From positions 1 through 33,327 of the forward strand of contig NZ_JAHFZF010000040.1 of assembly GCF_018619435.1 (NCBI RefSeq): a DNA stretch of 33,327 nt, read 5' to 3'. The notes under the pieces were generated by a model. It searched no databases. It saw only the letters and a list, made by a program, of their open reading frames with translations, and was not told the origin of the DNA. This stretch comes from Rhodoferax sp. U11-2br (lineage in GTDB: Bacteria > Pseudomonadota > Gammaproteobacteria > Burkholderiales > Burkholderiaceae_C). The translations under genes and the position numbers were made by a program. Below, piece by piece: positions 14,360 to 25,234 of the stretch (positions are counted from its first letter, which is position 1; the number at the start of each line of letters is the position of its first letter).

Positions 14360-15139
14360 TCAGGCCAGCGAAATCTGGGTGAGGGCGCTGAAGCTGTTTG
14401 CCAGCAGCGCATTGCTGGCCAGCACCGCGTTGCCGTGGCGCAGGCCATCGTTGTCCCAGAACGGGTTGATGCGGCCACCGGCCTCGGTCACCAGCAGCAG
14501 GCCTGCGGCCACGTCCCAGGCATTGATGTGTTGTTCGGCATAACACTCGATGCGGCCCGCACTGACATAGGCCAAACCCAGCGCACCCGAGCCCGCCCGG
14601 CGCACCGCGCAGCCGGTGTGCATGGTTCGGCTCACCAAGTTGAGGTAACTGTCCACCGGTTTGCGGCTGGACCAGCCGATTTCAACGCTGGCTGTTGTCA
14701 GCGTGTGGATGGTGCTCACCTGCAGGCGTTGGCCATTGAGCCAGGCGCCCTGGCCACGTCCGGCCAGAAACAGTTCGTCGCGCATCGGGTCGTAAATGGC
14801 GCCCGCCTCTAACTGGCCTTGCACCATCACGCCCAGGGAAATACAAAAGTGCGCGATGTTGCGGGCAAAGTTGGCGGTGCCGTCAATTGGGTCAACGATC
14901 CACAGGCGCTCGGCATTGATTTGGCCACCGCCTTCTTCACCGAGCACACTGTCCTGCGGAAAGCGCTGGGTGATCTGCTCACGCACAAACTGCTCAACCG
15001 CCAGATCGGTCTCGGTCAGGTAATCCTGCTGGCCCTTGAGGCTGTAGGCGGGGCGGTCTGGCGCCAGAAAAGCGTCACGTATCAGAGGGCCGGCGGACAG
15101 GGCCAGCTCTTTCACGGCTTGCATCAAAGGGGTGGTCAT
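14360..15139 (-). CDS. Inositol-monophosphatase-family phosphatase
   Basis: A 259-aa Mg2+-dependent, Li+-sensitive-type sugar/nucleotide phosphatase (IMPase/FBPase/CysQ superfamily). Metal and catalytic residues are visible: E68-E69 in GEEGGG, D83 and D86 in WIVDPIDGTANF, and the later INAWDVAAGLLLVTEAGG with the fourth metal-binding Asp. The family removes phosphate from inositol phosphates, histidinol phosphate, 3'-phosphoadenosine nucleotides or other monoesters. The ATG overlaps the stop of the upstream cyclic phosphodiesterase gene (ATGA), so the two are translationally coupled. In this operon it would dephosphorylate the monoester made by that enzyme; that link is inference. Confidence 0.92.
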   Translation of the reverse strand: MTTPLMQAVKELALSAGPLIRDAFLAPDRPAYSLKGQQDYLTETDLAVEQFVREQITQRFPQDSVLGEEGGGQINAERLWIVDPIDGTANFARNIAHFCISLGVMVQGQLEAGAIYDPMRDELFLAGRGQGAWLNGQRLQVSTIHTLTTASVEIGWSSRKPVDSYLNLVSRTMHTGCAVRRAGSGALGLAYVSAGRIECYAEQHINAWDVAAGLLLVTEAGGRINPFWDNDGLRHGNAVLASNALLANSFSALTQISLA

Positions 15140-15657
15140 GCTGGGCTCAAAGAGTGGCTCTCAAGAATACACCACTGGTTGATCGGCACGTTTTTGGACG
15201 AACGGCATACCGCCAACTGGTCAAACACCAGCTCTTGCCCCTCAAACTGTTCGGCCAGTGGCCCCAGCAGGCCCGCAATGTGTGGGTGTGGCTCACCATA
15301 CGCCAGGCTCAGATGCGGAAAAGGTGACAACCCCGTTGCGGTGCGGGTGATGGCTTGTGTGGCCTGCTGCATCAGGCCAAAAGCCGGGCTCAGTGCCAGG
15401 CGCAGGTAGAGGCAGCGGAAAAAATGTTCGCTGCTCTCCACACCGTCCACACGCCAGCGCAGCGGCGCCTGGCATGCCGCCAGCCGCTCCAGCAGGTGGC
15501 TCAGGGGCGCCAACTCGGTGCTGATGTCACCCTGGATCGTGACATGGGGTGCAAACACCGGGCCGCCCAGGTGGCTGGACAACAGCGCGATGCTGTTGTT
15601 GAGCCGCGCGGTGTCGGCAGTGCTTGGCAACAGCCAGATGGAGTACTCATTGGTCAT
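15136..15657 (-). CDS. 2H phosphoesterase, plant/yeast-type cyclic phosphodiesterase (CPDase) homologue
   Basis: A 173-aa protein of the 2H superfamily. Its two catalytic motifs are H38-V-T40 (in GPVFAPHVTI) and H115-L-S117 (in PFPHLSLAYGE). The order YSIWLLP, FAPHVT, HFFRCLYL, PHLSLAYGE, LAVCRS closely parallels Arabidopsis CPDase as I remember it. That enzyme opens ADP-ribose 1'',2''-cyclic phosphate and nucleoside 2',3'-cyclic phosphates. I therefore prefer CPDase over a 2'-5' RNA ligase. No signal peptide, so cytoplasmic. It starts 8 nt after the second permease gene and overlaps the phosphatase gene by 4 nt, tying a cyclic-phosphate-opening activity directly to an ABC importer. Confidence 0.85.
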   Translation of the reverse strand: MTNEYSIWLLPSTADTARLNNSIALLSSHLGGPVFAPHVTIQGDISTELAPLSHLLERLAACQAPLRWRVDGVESSEHFFRCLYLRLALSPAFGLMQQATQAITRTATGLSPFPHLSLAYGEPHPHIAGLLGPLAEQFEGQELVFDQLAVCRSSKNVPINQWCILESHSLSPA

Positions 15658-15665
15658 GGCAACAC

Positions 15666-16493
15666 CTATTTACCCACGCTGGCCAGCACATCGGCCTTGA
15701 GGAAACGCTCCACAAACAACATGAACAGGGTGGACGGAATCAGTAGCAACAAGGCGGTGATCGAGGCGATCTGGTAATTGCCTTCCATCGCCGCGTTGAG
15801 CATGGTCAACGGTAGCGTCTGGATGTTGGGCACACCCACAAAAAAGGTGCCGGAAAACTCGTCGAGTGAAATCAGGAACACAAATATCGCACTGGCCATC
15901 AGCCCCGGTGCCGCCAATGGCAGCGACACCGTCAAAAAGGCGCGCAGCGGTGAGGCCCCCAGGTTGCGCGCTGCTTCCACCTGCTCCTGGCCAATCGCGG
16001 CAAAGGCGGCGGACGCAATCCAGATCGCCAACACCAGCCCCTGGATCGCGTGCACCAGCATCACGCCCCAGATGGTGCCGGTGAGCCCGAGCCCGTAAAA
16101 CATGCGGGCAATGTTCAGATGCACCGCCACCGTTGGGAAGGCCTGCGGCAACAGGAAAAACAGCAGAAACAGGCTGCGCAGTGGCAAGTGGCGTTTGGAC
16201 AGCGCGTAGCCCGCTGGAATGGCCACAGCCAGGCTGAGCACCACCGTCAGCAGCGCGATGATCAGGCTGGTGGACAGGGCGCGCATGGCCCCCGCCTCTG
16301 GCCGGAACACCTTGTCCCAAAAGGCAAAGCCCCAGCGCACCGGTAACTTGGCAGGGTAGTACCAGGCCTCGGTCACGGTCCAGATCAGCATGTTGAGCAG
16401 CGGCCCAAAAATGGCGACAGCCAGCAGGCCGATCAACAGGCCGCGCAACACAGTGCCCAGAAAGGCAGGAAAACGGAAGTGGGTCAAAGTCAT
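15666..16493 (-). CDS. ABC importer permease 2
   Basis: A 275-aa inner-membrane permease with about six helices and the EAA loop (EQVEAARNLGASPLRAFLTVSLPLA spread around residues 170-195) that contacts the ATPase. It belongs to the PotC/UgpE/FbpB-like type I importer group. It overlaps the first permease by 4 nt and is followed 8 nt later by the CPDase gene. Together with permease 1 it forms the channel; substrate cannot be read from sequence. Confidence 0.93.
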   Translation of the reverse strand: MTLTHFRFPAFLGTVLRGLLIGLLAVAIFGPLLNMLIWTVTEAWYYPAKLPVRWGFAFWDKVFRPEAGAMRALSTSLIIALLTVVLSLAVAIPAGYALSKRHLPLRSLFLLFFLLPQAFPTVAVHLNIARMFYGLGLTGTIWGVMLVHAIQGLVLAIWIASAAFAAIGQEQVEAARNLGASPLRAFLTVSLPLAAPGLMASAIFVFLISLDEFSGTFFVGVPNIQTLPLTMLNAAMEGNYQIASITALLLLIPSTLFMLFVERFLKADVLASVGK

Positions 16494-17335
16494 TTGGGAG
16501 GCCTGCCGTCGCGCAGACCTTGGCGCAGGTAAAACCAGGCAGCGACACCGCTCAAAGCAAAAGAAACAAAGCCCAGCGCGTTGGCCACGCCGTAGTCACC
16601 ATAAGAGTTGACGCGCCAGGCCATGTCCACCGTCAATAGGGTGGGTGAACCGGCAATCACCATCATCGGCACCGACAGTGCTGACAGCATCGTGACAAAC
16701 GACAGGATCAACGCCACCCAGACCGTGGCCTGCACCTGCGGCAGCACAATCTCCAACAGCGCCCGCAGCCGTCCGGCGCCCAGACCACGGGCAGACTCAA
16801 TCATCGAGCGGTCCATCGCCGCCATCGCGCCGCAGATCAGCAGCGTGGCAAACGGCAGCTGTTTCCAGACAAAGGTGATCACCACACCGCGCCAGTCCAG
16901 CAAGCTCACCGCGTTGAGAGGGTCCACCAGGCCGAGCGACATCAGGCTGTTGTTGAGCATGCCGTTTTTGGCCAGAAAGGTGCGCATCAATTGCGCCGCC
17001 ACCACAAACGGGATAAACAGCGGCCAGCGGTAGATCCAGCCCAAGACCGCCACCGCACGCGGGTTTTCACCGAGCGTCAGGTAACCGGCAATGGCAATCG
17101 ACAAGATGCCCACCAGCGCGGTGGACAACAGCGTGACACCAGCCGTCAGGGCGATGTCACCGCCATACAGGGCAAAAGCCTTGCTGAAGTTGCCCAGGTC
17201 CCAGCCGCCGGTGAGTTCGTTGTGGAAGGCATAGGTCAGCGACATGCCGAGCGGGTAAACAAACAGCAGGCCCACCATCAACACGGCCGGTGCCAACAGG
17301 GCCAGCATGGCCAAAGAAGAGGTGGGGCGCTGCAT
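16490..17335 (-). CDS. ABC importer permease 1
   Basis: A 281-aa inner-membrane permease of the PotB/UgpA-like group, about six helices, with the EAA-type loop ESARGLGAGRLRALLEIVLP near residues 180-200. The ATG at 17335 is chosen because GAGGTG, overlapping the stop of the binding-protein gene, lies 9 nt before it; an in-frame ATG at 17344 would leave no room for that ribosome site, and the frame runs on to 17380. The gene follows the binding-protein gene by 13 nt, so the importer genes are tightly coupled. Confidence 0.92.
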   Translation of the reverse strand: MQRPTSSLAMLALLAPAVLMVGLLFVYPLGMSLTYAFHNELTGGWDLGNFSKAFALYGGDIALTAGVTLLSTALVGILSIAIAGYLTLGENPRAVAVLGWIYRWPLFIPFVVAAQLMRTFLAKNGMLNNSLMSLGLVDPLNAVSLLDWRGVVITFVWKQLPFATLLICGAMAAMDRSMIESARGLGAGRLRALLEIVLPQVQATVWVALILSFVTMLSALSVPMMVIAGSPTLLTVDMAWRVNSYGDYGVANALGFVSFALSGVAAWFYLRQGLRDGRPPK

Positions 17336-17348
17336 CAGTCGCATCACC

Positions 17349-18500
17349 TCAGTTTTGCACCTGGGCTTCGTACTGTTCACGCATGTCCTTGAAGAACGGC
17401 GCCAGCGGGAACGGTTTGCTGAACTTGGCCAGGTCGGTCGGGGTCACGTCAACAAACAGCTGGTTCCAGGTTTTGGCATCCAGCGAGGACTTGACCACGT
17501 TGGCGTCGATGCCCGGGTACCAGTTGAAGCGTTTGACAATACCCTCAGCCTGCACGGCGGGGCTGGTGGCCAGGGCGATGAACTTCTTCGCCAGCTCCAC
17601 ATTCTTGGCCTTGGCCGGAATGGCGTAGTAGTAGGGCTGGCCAGGCATGCCGGGCGAGAGTAATTTGAGCTTCAGGTTCGGCGCCAGACGGCCTTCGGCC
17701 TGCCAGGTGTGGAACATGTCGACCCAGACCGGGCCCATGGCGATTTCGCCGCGGTTGAGCATGTCCAGCGTGCCAGCGTTGCCGGGGGTGAACACCACCT
17801 GCTGGTTAAAAGCTTTCAGGTCGGTAAAGGCCTTTTTCCAGCCAGCCTGAGCCTTGGCGTCGTAGGGGCCTTGTTGCACCACATCGGGGTTGCCGCCGTA
17901 GGCATACATCCAGCCCACCACAAAGGCCACACCCGACATGCCGCCCTTGAGGCCGTTGTAACCAAAACTCTTGGGGCTTTTGGCCACAAAAGACCGCAGC
18001 TCGTCGTAAGAAGCGGGCGGGTTCTTGATCAGGTCGGGGTTGTAGGCCAGGGCGGTCTGGCTCTCAAACATCGGCATCACATAACCGTCCACATTCACAC
18101 CGAGGGCCTGTTTGGCGCTTTGGCTCACCGCGTATTTGCCGGTGCTGATGCTGTCGCGGTATTTGAGCAGCAGGCCGCCTTGCACCATTTCACCGGTTTT
18201 TTGCTGGTTGGGCACGATCACGTCGGTGTCCCAGGTGGCCAGACCGGCGGCCTTTTGTGCCTGCAGTTTTTCCATCATTTTTTGTGAGCCAGCGTCATCC
18301 GGGCCTGTACCCACCACGCTGACTTTGACCCCAGGGTTTTGTTTTTCAAACAGCGGGCCAAGGTAATCGGTGACGTAGTCCACCATGTTTTGTGAACCGC
18401 CACTGATCACGTTGAGGGTGACCTGGGCCTGTGCTGAGAGGCTCAGCGAGCCCAGGGCGAGGGTGATGGACAAAGAAAGGGCGCGTTTGAATGGCTTCAT
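17349..18500 (-). CDS. ABC importer periplasmic solute-binding protein (family 1)
   Basis: A 383-aa family 1 extracellular solute-binding protein. The signal peptide is residues 1-26 (ALSLSITLALGSLSLSAQA then QVTL). The mature part has the VTLNVISGG first strand, FEKQNPGVKVSVVGTG, and an aromatic GQPYYYAIPAKAKN near residue 300 typical of the PotD/FbpA/PhnS-like group. It could bind an anionic ligand; iron, polyamine, phosphonate or phosphodiester substrates are all possible from fold alone. AGGAC precedes the ATG. It sits 35 nt after the ATPase gene and leads into the permeases. Confidence 0.92.
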   Translation of the reverse strand: MKPFKRALSLSITLALGSLSLSAQAQVTLNVISGGSQNMVDYVTDYLGPLFEKQNPGVKVSVVGTGPDDAGSQKMMEKLQAQKAAGLATWDTDVIVPNQQKTGEMVQGGLLLKYRDSISTGKYAVSQSAKQALGVNVDGYVMPMFESQTALAYNPDLIKNPPASYDELRSFVAKSPKSFGYNGLKGGMSGVAFVVGWMYAYGGNPDVVQQGPYDAKAQAGWKKAFTDLKAFNQQVVFTPGNAGTLDMLNRGEIAMGPVWVDMFHTWQAEGRLAPNLKLKLLSPGMPGQPYYYAIPAKAKNVELAKKFIALATSPAVQAEGIVKRFNWYPGIDANVVKSSLDAKTWNQLFVDVTPTDLAKFSKPFPLAPFFKDMREQYEAQVQN

Positions 18501-18535
18501 AAAAGTCCTGATGAGTTGCAAAAAAGAAGAGGGGT

Positions 18536-19636
18536 TCAGTGTTGTGCCAGCGTCTGGCGGGAGACTTCGCGCGGGTACACATGCAAGGCGTCGGCGGGCA
18601 CATGCACCGCCACCGTTTGGTTGTGGGCCACACTCTGGTGGTGGTCGATGAAAAACGGGCCGCAATGGGTCTGGATCTCGCAGCGGTAGCCGCCACCCAG
18701 GTAACTCACCTGGGTCACCCGCCCGGGCAGTTGCAGGCTGTCCTGCGCAGGCTCACCTGGCATCTGCAGGCGGGCGGCCTCACTGCGAAAGTGCACCTGC
18801 GCCGGGCCGCTGGTCGGCAGCGCTGCCTGGCAGCGGATGCTGGCGCCGGGCAGGCCGGGCACACTCAGATGCACCCCCGCGTGCGAGACCTCGGCCTCAC
18901 AGTGGATGATGTTTTCTGCCCCCATGAACGAGGCCACGTAAGGCGTCTTGGGGTGCTGGAAGACTTCTTCGGGTGTGCCAATCTGGGCAATCTGGCCCTG
19001 GTCCAGGATTACCACTTGGTCGGCCATCACCATGGCTTCTTCGCGGTCGTGGGTCACCAGAACGGCAGTCACCCCCAACTTGCGCTGGATAGCGCGAATT
19101 TCGTGGCGCATCTGCAGCCGAATGCGTGCGTCCAGGTTGGACAGCGGTTCGTCCAGCAGCAAGATCTGTGGCTCCACTGCGAGGGCGCGACCCAGGGCCA
19201 CGCGCTGGCGCTGGCCGCCGGAGAGTTCGGTCACCGGCCGATCGGCATACCCTTGCAGGCCCAGCATGTCGAGCAGGCTGCCAATGCGGCGCGCGATGTC
19301 GGCACGCGGCATCTTGCGCAACTTCAGGCCATAACCCATGTTCTGCGCCACGTTCATGTGGGACCACAGCGCGTACGACTGGAACACCATCGCCATGTCG
19401 CGCCGCTCGGGCGGCTCGTGGGCGATATCGCGGCCGTTGACACTGATGCTGCCGGCACAGGACGGTGTAAAACCCGACAGCGTGCGCAGCAGGGTGGTTT
19501 TGCCACAACCTGACGGCCCCAGCAGCGCCACAAAACTGCCTCTCTGGATCGACAGGTCAATGCCTTTGAGCACCTCGTTGGCGCCGTAGGCCACACGCAG
19601 CCCTTGCACGGTGATATGGGGTTCTGATACAGGCAT
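18536..19636 (-). CDS. ABC importer ATP-binding subunit (PotA/FbpC-like)
   Basis: A 366-aa ATPase with Walker A GPSGCGKTT (residues 40-48), Q-loop VFQSYALW, signature LSGGQRQRVALGRAL, Walker B ILLLDEPLSNLD and H-loop VTHD, followed by a TOBE-like C-terminal regulatory domain of about 120 residues. It energises the importer and is the first gene of the operon, divergent from uvrD. The ATG at 19636 lacks a Shine-Dalgarno sequence (AATCTCC precedes it). A -10-like CATAAA ends 7 nt before the ATG, so this gene may also be expressed from a leaderless or near-leaderless mRNA. The frame extends to a TTG at 19681 without support. Confidence 0.92.
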   Translation of the reverse strand: MPVSEPHITVQGLRVAYGANEVLKGIDLSIQRGSFVALLGPSGCGKTTLLRTLSGFTPSCAGSISVNGRDIAHEPPERRDMAMVFQSYALWSHMNVAQNMGYGLKLRKMPRADIARRIGSLLDMLGLQGYADRPVTELSGGQRQRVALGRALAVEPQILLLDEPLSNLDARIRLQMRHEIRAIQRKLGVTAVLVTHDREEAMVMADQVVILDQGQIAQIGTPEEVFQHPKTPYVASFMGAENIIHCEAEVSHAGVHLSVPGLPGASIRCQAALPTSGPAQVHFRSEAARLQMPGEPAQDSLQLPGRVTQVSYLGGGYRCEIQTHCGPFFIDHHQSVAHNQTVAVHVPADALHVYPREVSRQTLAQH

Positions 19637-19724
19637 GGAGATTTTTATGAATGTTCTGGCTGACACAACGACAGCCCGCAACTATCGCTGGGCCATATGA
19701 AAAAACGGTGACAGCCGCGCTTCC

Positions 19725-19736
19725 TACAATCAAGCC
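19725..19736 (+). promoter_or_regulatory. -10 element of a probably leaderless uvrD transcript
   Basis: TACAAT at 19725-19730 ends 6 nt before the uvrD ATG (19737), the distance from a -10 to the first transcribed base. The intervening CAAGCC has no Shine-Dalgarno character. No good -35 was found. The start codon could therefore be the first base of the mRNA. Confidence 0.45.
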
Positions 19737-22166
<2,430 letters not shown>

Positions 22167-22186
22167 CGACCCGCACCACGCCCTGA

Positions 22187-22738
22187 TCAGGCTTGTTGCG
22201 GGTTGGTGCTTTCCGCTCTTGGCAGCATCCGGTAAAGAATGGCTTGCCGCCCGCGTCGGTAGTGCCAGACCACCGCGCAGATGTGCATCAGCAGCATCAC
22301 CCCCAGCACATTCAGTGCGATGCTGTGGATGCTGGCAAACAGGTAGTTCAGGTCCAGGTCTTTCACCGGTGCCGGGATGTAGATCAACCAGCACAGGTAA
22401 AAACCGGCCTTGAGCATGCCCAGGCCGCTGACCACCGAGGTCAGGATCACCAGGTAAAACACCTCATGAAACAGGTGCGCCGCGCCCTGGTTCCACCAAG
22501 ACATGCTGGGCGGGTAGGGCAGCGCCGGGCGAAAGTGGCGCCAGACGTAGCGGGCGACCATGATCGGCAGCAGCAGTGTGCCCAGCGACTTGTTGAAGGT
22601 CGAGAAAAACTGGAAGGTGACGGAGTCCGGCATGTGCGGGAAGAAAACCCCCACCACCATCGCCACCAAGATCACCGTGGCGGTGAGCCAGTGGGTCAGG
22701 CGTGAGAAGGCGTCGTAGCTGGTGCGTGCTGTGTTCAT
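22187..22738 (-). CDS. Cytochrome b561-family membrane protein
   Basis: A 183-aa four-helix inner-membrane di-heme-type cytochrome. Candidate heme histidines are H16 (SRLTHWLTA), H88/H91 (AAHLFHEVFYL), H138 (SIHSIAL) and H152 (LLMHICAVVWHY). The usual HKSxG motif after helix 1 reads NKSLG (N49), so one commonly conserved His is absent. Such proteins pass electrons between quinone and periplasmic acceptors. It is the last gene of the efeUOB cluster, 3 nt after the peroxidase gene, which suggests it serves the iron-uptake proteins; that link is inference. Confidence 0.88.
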   Translation of the reverse strand: MNTARTSYDAFSRLTHWLTATVILVAMVVGVFFPHMPDSVTFQFFSTFNKSLGTLLLPIMVARYVWRHFRPALPYPPSMSWWNQGAAHLFHEVFYLVILTSVVSGLGMLKAGFYLCWLIYIPAPVKDLDLNYLFASIHSIALNVLGVMLLMHICAVVWHYRRGRQAILYRMLPRAESTNPQQA

Positions 22739-22741
22739 GAC

Positions 22742-24001
22742 TCAGGCCAGCAGTCCGGCGCCCAGGTAGCTGCCGGGTGCCACGCCGGGCAGCGCAAAGA
22801 AGTAGCCGCCGCCGGTGGGTTTGATGTACTCCTCCAGCAGTTCGCCATTGAGGCGGGTTTGCACGTTGATGAAACCGGCTTGCAGGTTGGCCTGGTAACA
22901 GATGAAGAGCAAGCCCATGTCCATCTGACCAGAGGCGGTCAGGCCCCGGTCGTAGTTGAAGCCACGGCGCAGGATGCGGTGTTTTTGCATGGCCATGGTG
23001 CGCGGGTTGGCCAGGCGGATGTGGGCGTCCAGCGGCACCTGGGAGGTTTCCGGGTGTTGGCCGTAGTCGGCTTCTTCGTGCTCATGGTGTTGGCCAATCA
23101 GCGCGCCGCTGGCCTTTTTGCGGCCAATGATGTCTTCCTGCTCTTTGAGCGGGGTTCGGTCCCAGCGCTCGACCAGGTTGCGGATGATGCGCACCGCCTG
23201 GTAGCTGCCGTCGGTGGCCCAGTCCACGTCCTGGTGCTGTGGGTTGACCCAAACCATCTCGTTCATCAGCGGCTCGTCGTAGATGTCGAGGTTGCTGCTG
23301 CCGTCTTTGAAGCCGAGCAGGTTGCGCGCGGTGTGAAAACCAAAGCGGTTCGGCACCTGGCTGGGTGGCAAAAAGCCGTCCAGCTTCCAGCGTGGCGCCA
23401 TCAGTTTGGGCGTGTGTTTGACGATGTCGCGCAGGGCGTGTAAGTTGGTCTCGGCGGTGTTGGCGCAAAACTGCAGCAGCAGGTCGCCGTGGCACTCTGC
23501 CGGGTTGAGCTGGTCGTTGGAAAACGCGGTCATGCGCTCCAGATGGATCGGCTTTTTGTTGCGCAGACCAAAACGTTCGTCAAACAGGCTGGCACCCACC
23601 GACAGGGTGACGGTCAGGTTGTCGGGCTGGATCTGCGGGCCGAGGATGCCGCTGTCTAGCGGTGGCAGGCGTTGATCAACTTCTGGCGCCGGGCCACCTT
23701 GGGTGAGAAAGGCGAAGCGTTCGCTGAGCCGCTTGAACAAGGCGGTGAGTTCATCCTTGTTTTTGCTCAGCACGTCAAACGCCACCACCATGCCTGCGGC
23801 GGGCTGCTCGGTGGTGATGCCAGCCTGGTGGTGGCCGTAAAAAGGCTGGGTTTGTTGCGCTGGGTCGATGTACTTCCAGGCGGCAGCACCCAGTGCCGCC
23901 GTGCCCGCCACCCCAGCGCCCAGGCCTAACAGAAATTGCCTGCGCGTTGCGCCGGGTGGCGCAACGTGGGCAGCGTTATCAATGCTTGTCGAGGGATTCA
24001 C
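22742..24001 (-). CDS. efeB: EfeB, Tat-exported DyP-type heme peroxidase
   Basis: A 419-aa periplasmic dye-decolorising-type peroxidase of the EfeUOB iron-uptake system; it oxidises Fe2+ and has been proposed to recover iron from heme. The twin-arginine signal TRRQFLLGLGAG (residues 19-30) marks export of the folded, heme-loaded protein. The DyP distal motif GFKDG (230-234) carries the catalytic Asp and reads on as SSN. H327 in DAHIRLANPR is the expected proximal heme ligand. The start is GTG at 24001, with GAGGAA about 10 nt upstream placed at the stop of efeO, so translation is closely coupled. A His-rich loop (GQHHEHEEADYGQHPE) near 303-318 may bind metal. Confidence 0.93.
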   Translation of the reverse strand: MNPSTSIDNAAHVAPPGATRRQFLLGLGAGVAGTAALGAAAWKYIDPAQQTQPFYGHHQAGITTEQPAAGMVVAFDVLSKNKDELTALFKRLSERFAFLTQGGPAPEVDQRLPPLDSGILGPQIQPDNLTVTLSVGASLFDERFGLRNKKPIHLERMTAFSNDQLNPAECHGDLLLQFCANTAETNLHALRDIVKHTPKLMAPRWKLDGFLPPSQVPNRFGFHTARNLLGFKDGSSNLDIYDEPLMNEMVWVNPQHQDVDWATDGSYQAVRIIRNLVERWDRTPLKEQEDIIGRKKASGALIGQHHEHEEADYGQHPETSQVPLDAHIRLANPRTMAMQKHRILRRGFNYDRGLTASGQMDMGLLFICYQANLQAGFINVQTRLNGELLEEYIKPTGGGYFFALPGVAPGSYLGAGLLA

Positions 24002-24015
24002 GCTGCGGCAGTTCC

Positions 24016-25197
24016 TCAGTCCAGACCCAGGGTGCCACGCAGTTTGGACAGGTCTTCTGCCAAGGTGGTGATCGGGCCCTTCATGGCGGTCTTGTCGGCC
24101 TCGGTCAGTTGGCCATAGTCTTTGAAGCCTTTGCCGGTGTTGTACTTGGCCAGCAGGGCGTCAACCTCTTTGAAGTTGTCATCCACACGTGCCAGCAGAG
24201 GCGCATCGCGTTTGCTGAGCACCGGGCGCAGCAGGTCAACGATCTTCTTGGCGCCTTCCACATTGGCGTTGAAGTCCCACAGGTCGGTGTGGCTGTATCG
24301 GTCTTCTTCGCCGCTGATCTTGGTGGCGGCTACTTCTTCAATCAGTTCTGCCGCGCCGCCCACCAGCTTTTTGGGGGCCAGCACCAGCACGCCGACACGT
24401 TCCTTGAGCGTTTGAATGTCTTTGAGCAGCTGGTCGGCAAACGTATCCAGGCCTTTGGCGCTCTTCTTCTCAAAGAGGGCGTATTCCAGGCGGTGGAACC
24501 CGGTGAAGGTTGGGTCGTTTTCTTTCTTCTCAAAGTCGTCAGCGCGGGCGTCGATGGACTTGTCGAGGTCGCTGAACAATTCGGCGATGGGTTCAATACG
24601 TTCGTAGTGTTGGCGTGTGACGGGGTACAGCGCCTGCGCTTCCTTGAGTTTGCCCGCCTTGATGGCTGCGACAAACTTCTCGGTGCTGGTAACCAGTCCG
24701 GCGACCTCGTCATTGACGTATTGTTTGTAGCCTTCCATGGGTGTGACCAGTTCTGCCACCGACGGAACGCTGGTGTCGACCGCGTCGCCAGCGGTGACGG
24801 TCAGCTTGCCTTTGGGGTTGGTCAGCAGGCCGCAGGTGATCTCGTACTCACCTTGTTCCAGCGTGGCGGTGAGGTTTTGGGTGAAGCCAGGCGCGATGTT
24901 TTCACGCTCCTCGACCACCATCACACCTTTGAGGATTTCCCACTCCAGCGCTTGCTGGCTTTGGTTCAGGATCTTGAAGGTGCGCTTGCCAGATGGCACG
25001 GTCAGGCTCTCAGGTGTGCAACCCTTGTCGGTGACGGTCACCTGGATGGGGGCATCTGCGGCTGCAGGCGCAGGTGCCGATGCGGCCGCTGACGCTGCCG
25101 GGGCTGGCGTCTCGGTGCGCTGGCACGCGGCCAGGGCTGCGACCAATGCCAAAAGGGGAAAGGTTTTGTATGCCTTGCGGGCGTAGGAAGTCGACAT
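24016..25197 (-). CDS. efeO: EfeO, cupredoxin-M75 iron-binding protein, predicted lipoprotein
   Basis: A 393-aa periplasmic component of EfeUOB. The N-terminal cupredoxin-like domain (about residues 50-138, with C60 in TDKGCTPESL and C122 in YEITCGLLTNP) is followed by an M75 imelysin-type domain whose HxxE motif is HRLE (235-238). The signal sequence ends LAAC at residues 22-25, a good lipobox, so the protein is probably lipid-anchored; the Ala/Pro-rich stretch after C25 would be a tether. The classical E. coli EfeO is soluble. A perfect AGGAGAA precedes the ATG at 25197. It binds iron and hands it to EfeU. Confidence 0.94.
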   Translation of the reverse strand: MSTSYARKAYKTFPLLALVAALAACQRTETPAPAASAAASAPAPAAADAPIQVTVTDKGCTPESLTVPSGKRTFKILNQSQQALEWEILKGVMVVEERENIAPGFTQNLTATLEQGEYEITCGLLTNPKGKLTVTAGDAVDTSVPSVAELVTPMEGYKQYVNDEVAGLVTSTEKFVAAIKAGKLKEAQALYPVTRQHYERIEPIAELFSDLDKSIDARADDFEKKENDPTFTGFHRLEYALFEKKSAKGLDTFADQLLKDIQTLKERVGVLVLAPKKLVGGAAELIEEVAATKISGEEDRYSHTDLWDFNANVEGAKKIVDLLRPVLSKRDAPLLARVDDNFKEVDALLAKYNTGKGFKDYGQLTEADKTAMKGPITTLAEDLSKLRGTLGLD

Positions 25198-25234
25198 GGG
25201 TTCTCCTAAAAAATCAAGAAAAAAGGGGGAGGCG

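Noticed and set aside
15293..15475. Alternative reading of the 2H protein as a 2'-5' RNA ligase (LigT/ThpR)
   Set aside because: The motif order and flanking sequence fit the CPDase family better; the protein has HVT and HLS in a CPDase-like context. Kept only as a less likely option.
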